The position numbers and the translations under genes were made by a program. The notes under the pieces were generated by a model that worked only from the letters and a program-made list of their open reading frames with translations, was not told the origin of the DNA and made no database searches. From assembly GCF_000961095.1 (NCBI RefSeq), contig NZ_CP011058.1, forward strand, positions 1,517,001-1,581,000: a DNA stretch of 64,000 bases. The letters are read 5' to 3'. Position 1 is the first letter of the stretch. Every line of letters begins with the position of its first letter. Source of the DNA: Paenibacillus beijingensis. GTDB taxonomy: Bacteria; Bacillota; Bacilli; Paenibacillales; Paenibacillaceae. Shown here piece by piece: positions 45,028-52,616 of the stretch.

Positions 45028-45064
45028 ACGCCTTCTCCTTCCGCTCCTGCACCAGTCCGCCCGC

Positions 45065-46513
45065 TTATTGAGACATGTTCAAACAAACGACTTTCGTCTC
45101 GGTCATATCCTGAAGGGCGAACTTGATCCCTTCCCGACCGATCCCCGATCCTTTCACGCCGCCGAACGGCATGGCGTCGATGCGGTAATCCGAGCTGTCG
45201 TTGACCATGACGCCGCCCACTTCCAATCCGCGAACGGCACGGAACGCCTTATGGATGTCGCGGGTGAAAATGCCGGCATGCAGTCCGAAGGCGACATTGT
45301 TGGACCGCTCAATTGCCGTTTCAAGATCCGGCACCGGATACACGGTAACAACGGGACCGAACACTTCATCCTTTGCCAAACGGCAGTCGTGCGGAACCTG
45401 TTCCATAACCGTAGGCGCAAAAAATGAACCGTTGCGCTTGCCTCCGCACAGAAGCCTGCCGCCTTGTTCGATCGCTTCCTGAACCCAGCTTTCGACGCGC
45501 CTCGCTTCTATTTCATTAATAAGCGGCCCCATATCCGTTTCTTCATCCAGCTTGCTGCCGGTCCTGTACCTGCTTGCGAGATGAACGAGCCGAGAGACAA
45601 ACGCGTCGTAAGCGTCGTTCTGGACGTAAATCCGCTGCACGCCCACGCAGTTCTGGCCCGCAGCCCAGAATGCGCCGGAAACGGCCGCTTCGGCCGCGGC
45701 TTCGATATCTCCATCGTCAAGCACGATCATCGGGGAGTTGGAGCCGAGCTCCATGCTCATTTTTTTCAGTCCGGCCTTCTGCATAATGGCTTGTCCGGTA
45801 GCAAGACCGCCCGTAAACGAAATCATCCTCACATCCGGGTGTGTAACCAGAGCGTCACCTATTTCAGCCCCATAGCCGGTAATAACCGTCAATACTTTGG
45901 AGGGCAGGCCCGCTTTCTCAAATGCCTCCGCCAGCAGCAGGGCGCTCAGCGGCGTGACAGCGGTGGGCAGCACGATGATCGCATTGCCTGCAGCAATCGC
46001 CGGACCGATTTTATGGGCAACCAGGTTAAGCGGATCGTTAAAGGGCGTAATCGCTCCGATGACGCCGATCGGGAACCGGTAATAATAGCCGATGCGCTGT
46101 TCGCTTCCCGGCATCTGGTCGAAAGGAATCGTTTCGCCGGCAATGCGTCTGGCTTCCTCTGCGCTGATCCGAAGCGTCTGGACGCACCGGCTCACTTCCT
46201 TGCGCGCTTCGCGAATCGTTTTGACACCTTCGCGGGCGATCGTAACGGCATACGTTTCCTTATATGCTTCCACCCAATCGGCAGCACGGTTCAAGATGGA
46301 AATCCGCTCATGAACCGGCATCGCTGCCGCGATTTTAAACCCTTGTTTCGCCTGCTCAACGGCATGCAGCATATCTTCTTTGCTTGCGGCAGGCACCGTC
46401 GCAAAGAGACTGTTATCTTGCGGATCGCGGACTTCAATGATCCGCTCTCGGAATACCCATTCACCGCCAAGAAACATCGGACGACGCAACCCAGTCATCA
46501 TTTCCATTGCCAT
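45065..46513 (-). CDS. NAD(P)-dependent aldehyde dehydrogenase, candidate aspartate-semialdehyde oxidising enzyme
   Basis: The protein is 482 residues of the ALDH superfamily (not the Asd phosphorylating family). The cofactor loop is ITPFNDPLNLVAHKIGPAIA and VISFTGGLATG-type region near residue 215, the general base Glu is in MELGSNSPM, and the catalytic Cys is in AGQNCVGVQRIYV. Close ALDH relatives use phosphonoacetaldehyde, sulfolactaldehyde or lactaldehyde. Position between homoserine dehydrogenase and aspartase suggests oxidation of aspartate semialdehyde to aspartate. The ATG at 46513 follows GGAGAG; an ATG at 46531 lacks a site. Confidence 0.9.
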   Translation of the reverse strand: MAMEMMTGLRRPMFLGGEWVFRERIIEVRDPQDNSLFATVPAASKEDMLHAVEQAKQGFKIAAAMPVHERISILNRAADWVEAYKETYAVTIAREGVKTIREARKEVSRCVQTLRISAEEARRIAGETIPFDQMPGSEQRIGYYYRFPIGVIGAITPFNDPLNLVAHKIGPAIAAGNAIIVLPTAVTPLSALLLAEAFEKAGLPSKVLTVITGYGAEIGDALVTHPDVRMISFTGGLATGQAIMQKAGLKKMSMELGSNSPMIVLDDGDIEAAAEAAVSGAFWAAGQNCVGVQRIYVQNDAYDAFVSRLVHLASRYRTGSKLDEETDMGPLINEIEARRVESWVQEAIEQGGRLLCGGKRNGSFFAPTVMEQVPHDCRLAKDEVFGPVVTVYPVPDLETAIERSNNVAFGLHAGIFTRDIHKAFRAVRGLEVGGVMVNDSSDYRIDAMPFGGVKGSGIGREGIKFALQDMTETKVVCLNMSQ

Positions 46514-46549
46514 TTTACACTCTCCAGTCATGATGGTGATAAATGCTGA

Positions 46550-47590
46550 TTACAGCTGATTACGGTTAATATTGATCAGGTCAATCAGAATGGAAAATCC
46601 CGTTTCTTTCCTGCCGGCCCCTGCGCCGATCAGCGTAATCGGTCCAGCCAAATCGCAATCGTAAGTCACCGCATTTACCGCGCCTCCCACACTGGAGAGA
46701 GGATCGGTTAACGGAACCGCTTCCGGACCGACCTTGGCGATGACTCGGTTGCCTTCCTTGCGGCAGGAAGCGATCAGCTTCCATCGTTTCCCTTGCGATT
46801 TGGCGGTGTGAATATCTTCCTGTGTCAAATGCACGATGCCCTCGCGGGAAACATCATCCCGCGAAAGCGGAATGTTCATAACCGTATTGGCAAGTATCGT
46901 AATTTTATATTGCGCATCGTATCCTTCCACATCGCTAGTCGGATCGGCTTCCGCGTAGCCGAGGGACTGGGCTTCGGCCAGTGCATCCTCATAACGAAGC
47001 CCTTCTTCCATCCGGGTCAAAATAAAATTGGTCGTCCCGTTCAAGATGCCTTTGACTTCCCGGATCTCATTGCCTGCAAGTGAAACGAGCGGCATGCGGA
47101 GCGAAGGCGTTCCGCTCATGACCGTACCTTCGAATCCCCAGCACACGCCGTTCTCCTTCGCGATCTCCGAAAGTTCCTTGTACGCCAGCGCAACAGGCCC
47201 TTTGTTGCTCATCACCACATTTTTCTTGCTCTCGAATGCCGCTTTGCAATGATCGATCGCGGGTTGTCCGGTGTTCACGTCGGTAAAAGTCAGTTCAACG
47301 ATCGTATCCGCGTTTGTCTCCGTGATTGTTTGGAAGCTGTCCCAACCGCGGATCAGCCCCGACTCTTCCGGATAGGCATCCAGAGTGCCGGTTTCCTTAA
47401 CCGCCCGCAGCACCTCTGATAAATCCAAACCGTCCGGGTTATAAACTGCCCCCTTCATTTTGTCGGAAATGGCGACTACTTTAGGCTGAAACCCTGTGTC
47501 TTGCACCAATGACCCGGCTTTCTCCAGAATAATTTCCGCCAACCCCTGACCGACGACGCCAAAACCAAGCATTGCGATTTTATGTTCCAT
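46550..47590 (-). CDS. homoserine dehydrogenase lacking an ACT domain
   Basis: The protein is 346 residues. The nucleotide fold begins IAMLGFGVVGQGLAEIIL. The catalytic domain has GILNGTTNFILTRM and the signature AEADPTSDVEGYDAQYKI, with catalytic-type Lys and Asp residues. Biosynthetic Gram-positive enzymes are about 430 residues and end in a threonine-sensing ACT domain; this one ends without it. That supports a catabolic, non-feedback-inhibited role oxidising homoserine to aspartate semialdehyde. It lies 25 nt after the PLP-enzyme gene. Confidence 0.93.
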   Translation of the reverse strand: MEHKIAMLGFGVVGQGLAEIILEKAGSLVQDTGFQPKVVAISDKMKGAVYNPDGLDLSEVLRAVKETGTLDAYPEESGLIRGWDSFQTITETNADTIVELTFTDVNTGQPAIDHCKAAFESKKNVVMSNKGPVALAYKELSEIAKENGVCWGFEGTVMSGTPSLRMPLVSLAGNEIREVKGILNGTTNFILTRMEEGLRYEDALAEAQSLGYAEADPTSDVEGYDAQYKITILANTVMNIPLSRDDVSREGIVHLTQEDIHTAKSQGKRWKLIASCRKEGNRVIAKVGPEAVPLTDPLSSVGGAVNAVTYDCDLAGPITLIGAGAGRKETGFSILIDLININRNQL

Positions 47591-47615
47591 GATTGCACCT
47601 TCCTATGAATAAATT

Positions 47616-48827
47616 TTATACATGCTGCTCAAGCTTGGATTCCAAATATTCAAACGCCTGTTTTAAATCCGCAATCAGGTCCTCGGTATCTTCAATGCCA
47701 ACGGACATTCGCAGCAGTCCCTCTGAAATTCCAAGAATCTGTCTTTCCTCCAATGTACATTCCACATGGCTTGTCGTTCGCGCCGGCCCGTAAATCGTTT
47801 CCACCGCTCCCAGATTCCCGGCGCGATTGGCATATTTGAGTTTGGGAAGCATCACCTTGATCGCTTCCATTTCGCCTTTGAGAACCATGCTGACGATTGC
47901 GCCGAAACCGTGCATCTGCCGTTTGGCGATATCATGGTTCGGATGGGTTGGGAGTCCCGGATAATATACGGCTTCGACCATCTTCTGCGACTGCAAAAAT
48001 TTCGCGATTTCCATTGCGCTTCCGCTTTGCTGGTTGACGCGCAGTTTAAGCGTCTTCATCCCGCGCAGGATGAGATAAGCCGACCAGGGGTCCATCGTGG
48101 CGCCGTTAATTTCCCGGTAATGATAAATCTTGTCGGTCAGCGCTTTAGCTCCGCATACGACGCCGCCGAGCGCATCAGCATGGCCGCCCAGAAACTTCGT
48201 GGCGCTGTGAATGACAAGATCGGCGCCCAGACGGAGCGGATTCTGATTGATCGGCGTCGCGAATGTGTTGTCGACAAGCACCAAGGCGCCTACGGCTTTT
48301 GCGGCTTTTGCCAGCCGGTTGATGTCCGTAATTTTCAGCGTCGGATTGGTCGGCGTTTCAAGATAGACAATTTTGCAGCCTTTGGCGATCTCGCGTTCCA
48401 TCTGATCATGATCGCCGGTCGTACACAGCTCGACATCCACATCAATATTCGGAAGAAATTCGGTGAATATTTTATTCGTTCCGCCATAGGTGTCCTTAAC
48501 GGACACGACCCGGTCACCCGGCCGCAGAAATGTATACAACGCGCTGCTGATTGCTGCCATTCCCGACGAAAAAGCAACCGCGGCTTCTGCACACTCAAGC
48601 GTCCGGATCTTCGCTTCGAACGCCTGCACGGTCGGATTATCCATCCGGTTGTACGTATAACCCGGCCTGTTGCCAAGAGCCGTTTCGTACCATTCATCTA
48701 CGTCGTCGTAATCGTAGGCTACACTTAACACAACGGGGACCTGTGTCGCCCCAAAAGCTCGGAAAGGCTTCTCGCCCGCCCAAACGACTTTAGTTCCGCT
48801 GCCGGCCTGTTCCATGCTGTGGTCCAT
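47616..48827 (-). CDS. cystathionine-gamma-synthase-family PLP enzyme, candidate canavanine gamma-lyase
   Basis: The protein is 403 residues. SVKDTYGGTNKIFTEFLP, YLETPTNPTLKITDI and DNTFATPINQNP bind PLP, and the Schiff-base Lys is in HSATKFLGGHADALGG. YTYNRMDNPTVQAFE and TIYGPARTTSHVECTLEE match a subgroup annotated only as 'cystathionine gamma-synthase family', distinct from classical MetB, MetC or MegL. A member of this superfamily cleaves canavanine to homoserine and hydroxyguanidine in Pseudomonas and Rhizobiales. It is the first gene of the catabolic operon, with an operator 39 nt upstream. Alternatives are methionine gamma-lyase or a lyase for S-methylmethionine or O-acylhomoserine. 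Confidence 0.85.
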   Translation of the reverse strand: MDHSMEQAGSGTKVVWAGEKPFRAFGATQVPVVLSVAYDYDDVDEWYETALGNRPGYTYNRMDNPTVQAFEAKIRTLECAEAAVAFSSGMAAISSALYTFLRPGDRVVSVKDTYGGTNKIFTEFLPNIDVDVELCTTGDHDQMEREIAKGCKIVYLETPTNPTLKITDINRLAKAAKAVGALVLVDNTFATPINQNPLRLGADLVIHSATKFLGGHADALGGVVCGAKALTDKIYHYREINGATMDPWSAYLILRGMKTLKLRVNQQSGSAMEIAKFLQSQKMVEAVYYPGLPTHPNHDIAKRQMHGFGAIVSMVLKGEMEAIKVMLPKLKYANRAGNLGAVETIYGPARTTSHVECTLEERQILGISEGLLRMSVGIEDTEDLIADLKQAFEYLESKLEQHV

Positions 48828-48865
48828 AAGTTTTCACCCTTATCTTTTCTGAATTAAAATATACT

Positions 48866-48878
48866 ATATATTGTATAC
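48866..48878 (-). promoter_or_regulatory. GntR-type operator, site 3
   Basis: ATATA-TTG-TATAC differs from the perfect palindrome in one base. It lies 39 nt before the PLP-enzyme gene in the 250-nt divergent region shared with the regulator gene. Confidence 0.7.
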
Positions 48879-49034
48879 AAATTTTCGCTGAGTTGATCAT
48901 ACCACCGCCGCTCCCCTTTATCAACACCTTTTTTCCAACGCCTTTATCGCTCTAATCGGTCTGTTCCCCCGTAATCAGCCGCCCTGTGCATGCGATTCAG
49001 CCATTGCCAGCATTTTATTTTTGCGTAAATTAGT

Positions 49035-49047
49035 GTATATTGTATTT
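49035..49047 (+). promoter_or_regulatory. GntR-type operator, site 4
   Basis: GTATA-TTG-TATTT matches 11 of 13 positions. It lies 29 nt before the regulator start, suggesting autoregulation. Confidence 0.6.
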
Positions 49048-49075
49048 ATCGCAAGGAAATGAAGGAGGTTTTCTT

Positions 49076-49720
49076 ATTACGACCAAATACCTGTCCCTCA
49101 AAGAGCATGTATATGAATATATTGCCGAACGCATTCAGAATGGCACCCTTCTTCCGAAACAAAAGGTGAAAGAAGATGCCATATGCAAAGCTTTAAACGT
49201 CAGCCGCACTCCCGTTCGGGAAGCGCTGATTCAGCTGGCTTCCGACAACCTGCTCGAGTTTGTTCCACGGAAGGGATTTACCGTTAAAGAACTCGATACG
49301 AAAAAAAAGCTGGACGTCTTTCAGATCATCGGAACATTGGACGCTTTAGCCGCAACGTTGGCCGTAGGCCAGCTCTCCGACAAAGAAATCGCCCAAATGG
49401 AAGCGCTCGTTATCCAAATCGACCATGCGATCGAACAGCAAAACTACAATGACTACCAGAAGTACCAAAATGAATTCCATAACATATACGTTAATAAATG
49501 CCATAACGATACCTTGATCGAATTGCTGAAGTCGCTGCAAAACAGCTTCATACGCAATATCTATTTGAGCGAAAACAAACAAAAACTGTTCACCGTTTTG
49601 GAAGAAATGAACCGGCATCACAAAACGATCATCCAGTTGTTTCTTAACAAGGACAAGCAAAAACTCGAAGATTTCATTAAAAACGTACATTGGAAAATCG
49701 ATTACACCGATATGATCTAA
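49076..49720 (+). CDS. GntR-family regulator with FCD domain
   Basis: The protein is 214 residues. The winged helix covers about residues 5-70 (EYIAERIQNGTLLPKQKVKE, then NVSRTPVREALIQLASDNLL). An FCD ligand domain follows with three His that could hold a metal (NEFHNIYV, EMNRHHKTI, KNVHWKI). No ATG, GTG or CTG lies at a proper distance from the strong GAAGGAGG site; the only candidate is an ATT at 49076, 7 nt after it. A TTG at 49040 lies inside the operator and upstream of that site. It is divergent from the catabolic operon and is the probable reader of sites 1-4. Confidence 0.9.
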   Translation: MTTKYLSLKEHVYEYIAERIQNGTLLPKQKVKEDAICKALNVSRTPVREALIQLASDNLLEFVPRKGFTVKELDTKKKLDVFQIIGTLDALAATLAVGQLSDKEIAQMEALVIQIDHAIEQQNYNDYQKYQNEFHNIYVNKCHNDTLIELLKSLQNSFIRNIYLSENKQKLFTVLEEMNRHHKTIIQLFLNKDKQKLEDFIKNVHWKIDYTDMI

Positions 49721-49754
49721 ACTGACAAATGATAATGAGCGTTCCTTAGAAAAC

Positions 49755-49801
49755 AATCAGCGGCCGATCCCCGGTTAAATGCCGGGAATCGGCCGCTGAT
49801 T
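49755..49801. terminator. bidirectional terminator between the GntR and oxidoreductase genes
   Basis: AATCAGCGGCCGATCCCCGG and CCGGGAATCGGCCGCTGATT form a 20-bp stem with one mismatch and a 7-nt loop. Confidence 0.85.
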
Positions 49802-49836
49802 GCAGATGCTCCGTTTATTGTTTCATCTTCTTCGGG

Positions 49837-50856
49837 CTACAATTTAATCGTTTGTCCCGCAGCTTCGGATTTGAACGCCGCCAAAATCACTTTAAGCGAG
49901 CGCAAACCCTCTTCCCCGGAAATTGTCGGAGGTGTCTGGGTCACGATGGATTCGACAAAAGCGTCGATCACTCCGCTCGGCACCTGTTTTTCATTCGTGG
50001 CCATCGCACCTACTTTATAGGTTTCTACGCCGCCGTCAGTCTTTTCGACGATGACCTCGTCGCCGTCTACCGTCCCGATTTTGATGACGCCATGCTCGCA
50101 CCAGAGCACCGTGCTGTTGTCACCGCCTTTGTACTGCGTCCAGCTCGCCACGAGCGTGCCGATGGCTCCGCTCTTCATCCGCAGAATACAAACCGCGTTG
50201 TCGTCCACATCGGTTCCTTCTTTATGAATGGTGCCGACAAAGCCCGCAATTTCCGCAACTTCGTCATTCAACAGGTAACGGATAAAGTCGGATTTGTGTA
50301 CGCCAAGGTCTCCCATCGCGCCCATAACTGCTTCGTCTTTACGGAAGAACCAGCTGTCGCGGCCGTCTACGCTCCAGCCTTCCGGTCCCGGGTGGCCGAA
50401 TGAAGTGCGGAAGGTCAGTACTTTGCCAAGCCTGCCGGATTCGAGGATTTCTTTTGCTTTGACATGCGGCGGCATGAGCCTTTGATTGTGTCCGACCATC
50501 AGGTAGACTCCGCTGCGCCGCGCCGCCTCGATCATCTGCTGCGCTTCTTCCTCCGAGGAAGCCATCGGTTTCTCGACCAGAACATGTGCCCCGGCATTGG
50601 CCGCGGCAACCGTCATCGGCGCATGCAGATAGTTCGGCGTACAAACGCTGACGGCATCAACCTTTTCGTTTGCCAGCAGTTCTTCAAAGCTTGCGTAGCT
50701 GCTGCCGCCGTAAGTTTCCGCCATCAACTGCGCGCGTTCGATAACCGGATCGGCAAACGCAACCAGCTCTACGTTCGGATTGGAGGCATACTCCGGAATA
50801 TGTCTGCGCTGCGCGATCGCGCCGCATCCGATTACAGCCACTTTTATTTTATCCAT
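49837..50856 (-). CDS. Gfo/Idh/MocA-family oxidoreductase
   Basis: The protein is 339 residues. An N-terminal Rossmann fold starts KVAVIGCGAIAQRRHIPEY, the conserved EKP motif is in HVLVEKPMASS, and the C-terminal sheet domain carries GDLGVHKSDFIRYLL with the catalytic-type Asp/His. Members oxidise sugars or inositols with NAD(P). It is co-transcribed with the TIM-barrel isomerase gene 26 nt upstream, and a divergent AraC regulator suggests an inducible carbohydrate pathway. The substrate is unknown. Confidence 0.92.
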   Translation of the reverse strand: MDKIKVAVIGCGAIAQRRHIPEYASNPNVELVAFADPVIERAQLMAETYGGSSYASFEELLANEKVDAVSVCTPNYLHAPMTVAAANAGAHVLVEKPMASSEEEAQQMIEAARRSGVYLMVGHNQRLMPPHVKAKEILESGRLGKVLTFRTSFGHPGPEGWSVDGRDSWFFRKDEAVMGAMGDLGVHKSDFIRYLLNDEVAEIAGFVGTIHKEGTDVDDNAVCILRMKSGAIGTLVASWTQYKGGDNSTVLWCEHGVIKIGTVDGDEVIVEKTDGGVETYKVGAMATNEKQVPSGVIDAFVESIVTQTPPTISGEEGLRSLKVILAAFKSEAAGQTIKL

Positions 50857-50882
50857 TGGCTTGATCTCCTTTACAGGAAAGA

Positions 50883-51656
50883 TTAAATGAAGTTCAAATA
50901 ATGCCGTTCCACCCAGTTCAAGCTATTCGCCACGCTTTCGAGCGGAGGGTTCTGGCATACATCCTGCTCGACGATGAGCCACTCCACTCCTGCATCCGAA
51001 GAAGCCTGGAGAACCGCCGGCAGATCGACGTCGCCTTGACCGAGCTCCAGCGTTTTCATGCTGCCGTCTTCATTGCGGGTGAAATCTTTCAGATGGAGCA
51101 GCGGCAGGCGGCCTGCATATTTCGGAATGTAAACGAGCGGATCTTGCCCTGCGAATTGAACCCAGCAGACGTCCATTTCGACCTGAACGGCTTCCGGACT
51201 TGTAGCTTCGTAGAGAGCATCAAACACAGACGTTTCACCGATACGGCTTTCGAATTCGAATTCATGGTTGTGGTAGCTGAAGATGATTCCCTGCTTGCGG
51301 GCTTCCGTTCCCACTTCCTGAAAAAACGCAAACCGGCGTTTCCAATCCTCTGCGTCTCTCCGATCTTCCTGATTGACATAAGGACAAATCATATATTTGG
51401 CCCCAATGGTTGTTAAATAATCGATTTCTTGCTGCAGATCGCTTTGCAGAGCTTGCAGCGACACGTGGCTGCCGATCGCCTGAAGTCCAAGCTCCTGCAG
51501 CAGCGATTTCATCTCTTCCGCCGGAATACCGCCATATCCTGCGAATTCAACGCCTTCATACCCCAATTCAGCCAACTTGCGCAGCGTGCCCCGAAAGTCT
51601 TGTTCCATTTCATTGCGGAGTGTATACAACTGGATACCGACACCCATTTTTCTCAT
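50883..51656 (-). CDS. TIM-barrel sugar phosphate isomerase/epimerase
   Basis: The protein is 257 residues of the xylose-isomerase-like barrel (IolE/IolH/Hyi group). It starts VGIQLYTLRNEMEQDF. The metal ligands are plausibly Glu in SYHNHEFEFE, Asp in VEMDVCWVQ, His in LLHLKDF, and Glu in WLIVEQD. GAGGTG lies 7 nt before the ATG. The pair with the downstream Gfo/Idh/MocA gene is common in inositol or rare-sugar catabolism. Confidence 0.9.
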   Translation of the reverse strand: MRKMGVGIQLYTLRNEMEQDFRGTLRKLAELGYEGVEFAGYGGIPAEEMKSLLQELGLQAIGSHVSLQALQSDLQQEIDYLTTIGAKYMICPYVNQEDRRDAEDWKRRFAFFQEVGTEARKQGIIFSYHNHEFEFESRIGETSVFDALYEATSPEAVQVEMDVCWVQFAGQDPLVYIPKYAGRLPLLHLKDFTRNEDGSMKTLELGQGDVDLPAVLQASSDAGVEWLIVEQDVCQNPPLESVANSLNWVERHYLNFI

Positions 51657-51778
51657 TGATTCGCACCTCGGATCGTATATTCAAAATAACTGCTAATGGG
51701 TATCATCTTAAACGAAAGCAAGCTAAAATGAACATAAACGATCTCCTTGTTACCTGAACTATTTGGCTGTAATTTTGA

Positions 51779-52603
51779 ATGGAGGATGAACCCGATTTGC
51801 AAACCTCACTATTAATCTGCGGATATTCCTATCATTCGGAGCCCTTTAAAGACAGCCACAAAAAAATGACCCACTATCTCTTCCGTTTGCAGACGGAAGG
51901 CTCCAGCCGCGTACTCTATAACGATAAGGAGTATCCGCTTCAAAAAGGCGACCTGCTGCTGATTAAACCCGGGGACGCCTATGATCTGCGAGTGGAAGGC
52001 TCCAGCGACGAAGGCAGGGTATCCAGCGGAGATTATTATTTATTTTGCAACGGCTCATGGATTGATGATTGGTGGAAACGCAACGACCGTCCTGCGGTCA
52101 CCCGCATTGGGATCGATGACAGACTGCTCGGTCTGTGGAGGAATCTCATTCTGGAAAAACGCCGGGCACCGTTTGAAGAAAATGTGGAGTTGACGGACTA
52201 TTTACTTCGCAGCCTGTGCCTGTACTTGGACCGGGCGGTCACCGAGAGCATGCAGACGGACCGCTCCACCTTCATGGCCTTGAAGCTGAAGCGGTTTATC
52301 GAAGAGAATGCCACGGTTACGTTCAAACTGGAAGAAGCGGCTCGTTATGTCGGGCTTAGCTTGTCGCGGGCCGTCCATCTGTTCAAAGCCTGCTACGGCA
52401 AAACAATGATTCAATATGCGATTGAGGTCCGTCTGAATGCAGCGCTGGAGCGGATGAAATACAGCTCCATGACGTTGGAGCAGATTGCCGAAACGTGCGG
52501 CTTCGCCAGCTATTCGTATTTCTATCGGGTTTTTCGCGCCCAATTCGGGATCTCGCCGGTAAAGTTCCGCGCTTCGGAAACTGAAGTTTCGAAGCCGCGC
52601 TAA
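51779..52603 (+). CDS. AraC-family transcriptional regulator
   Basis: The protein is 274 residues. An N-terminal cupin-like sensor (VLYNDKEYPLQKGDLLLIKP) is followed by two AraC helix-turn-helix motifs (KLEEAARYVGLSLSRAVHLF and LEQIAETCGFASYSYFYRVF, then GISPVKFR). It is divergent from the isomerase-oxidoreductase pair, which it probably activates in response to a sugar. The start is uncertain: ATG 51779 has no clear site, while a TTG at 51797 lies 11 nt after GGAGG. Confidence 0.88.
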   Translation: MEDEPDLQTSLLICGYSYHSEPFKDSHKKMTHYLFRLQTEGSSRVLYNDKEYPLQKGDLLLIKPGDAYDLRVEGSSDEGRVSSGDYYLFCNGSWIDDWWKRNDRPAVTRIGIDDRLLGLWRNLILEKRRAPFEENVELTDYLLRSLCLYLDRAVTESMQTDRSTFMALKLKRFIEENATVTFKLEEAARYVGLSLSRAVHLFKACYGKTMIQYAIEVRLNAALERMKYSSMTLEQIAETCGFASYSYFYRVFRAQFGISPVKFRASETEVSKPR

Positions 52604-52616
52604 ATGATTCGCCTGT

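Noticed and set aside
37600..48827. Reading the cluster as a methionine biosynthesis operon (hom, metB-like, mmuM)
   Set aside because: Aspartase, an oxidising aldehyde dehydrogenase, importers and an ACT-less homoserine dehydrogenase point to breakdown; no metA/metX, S-box or T-box is present.
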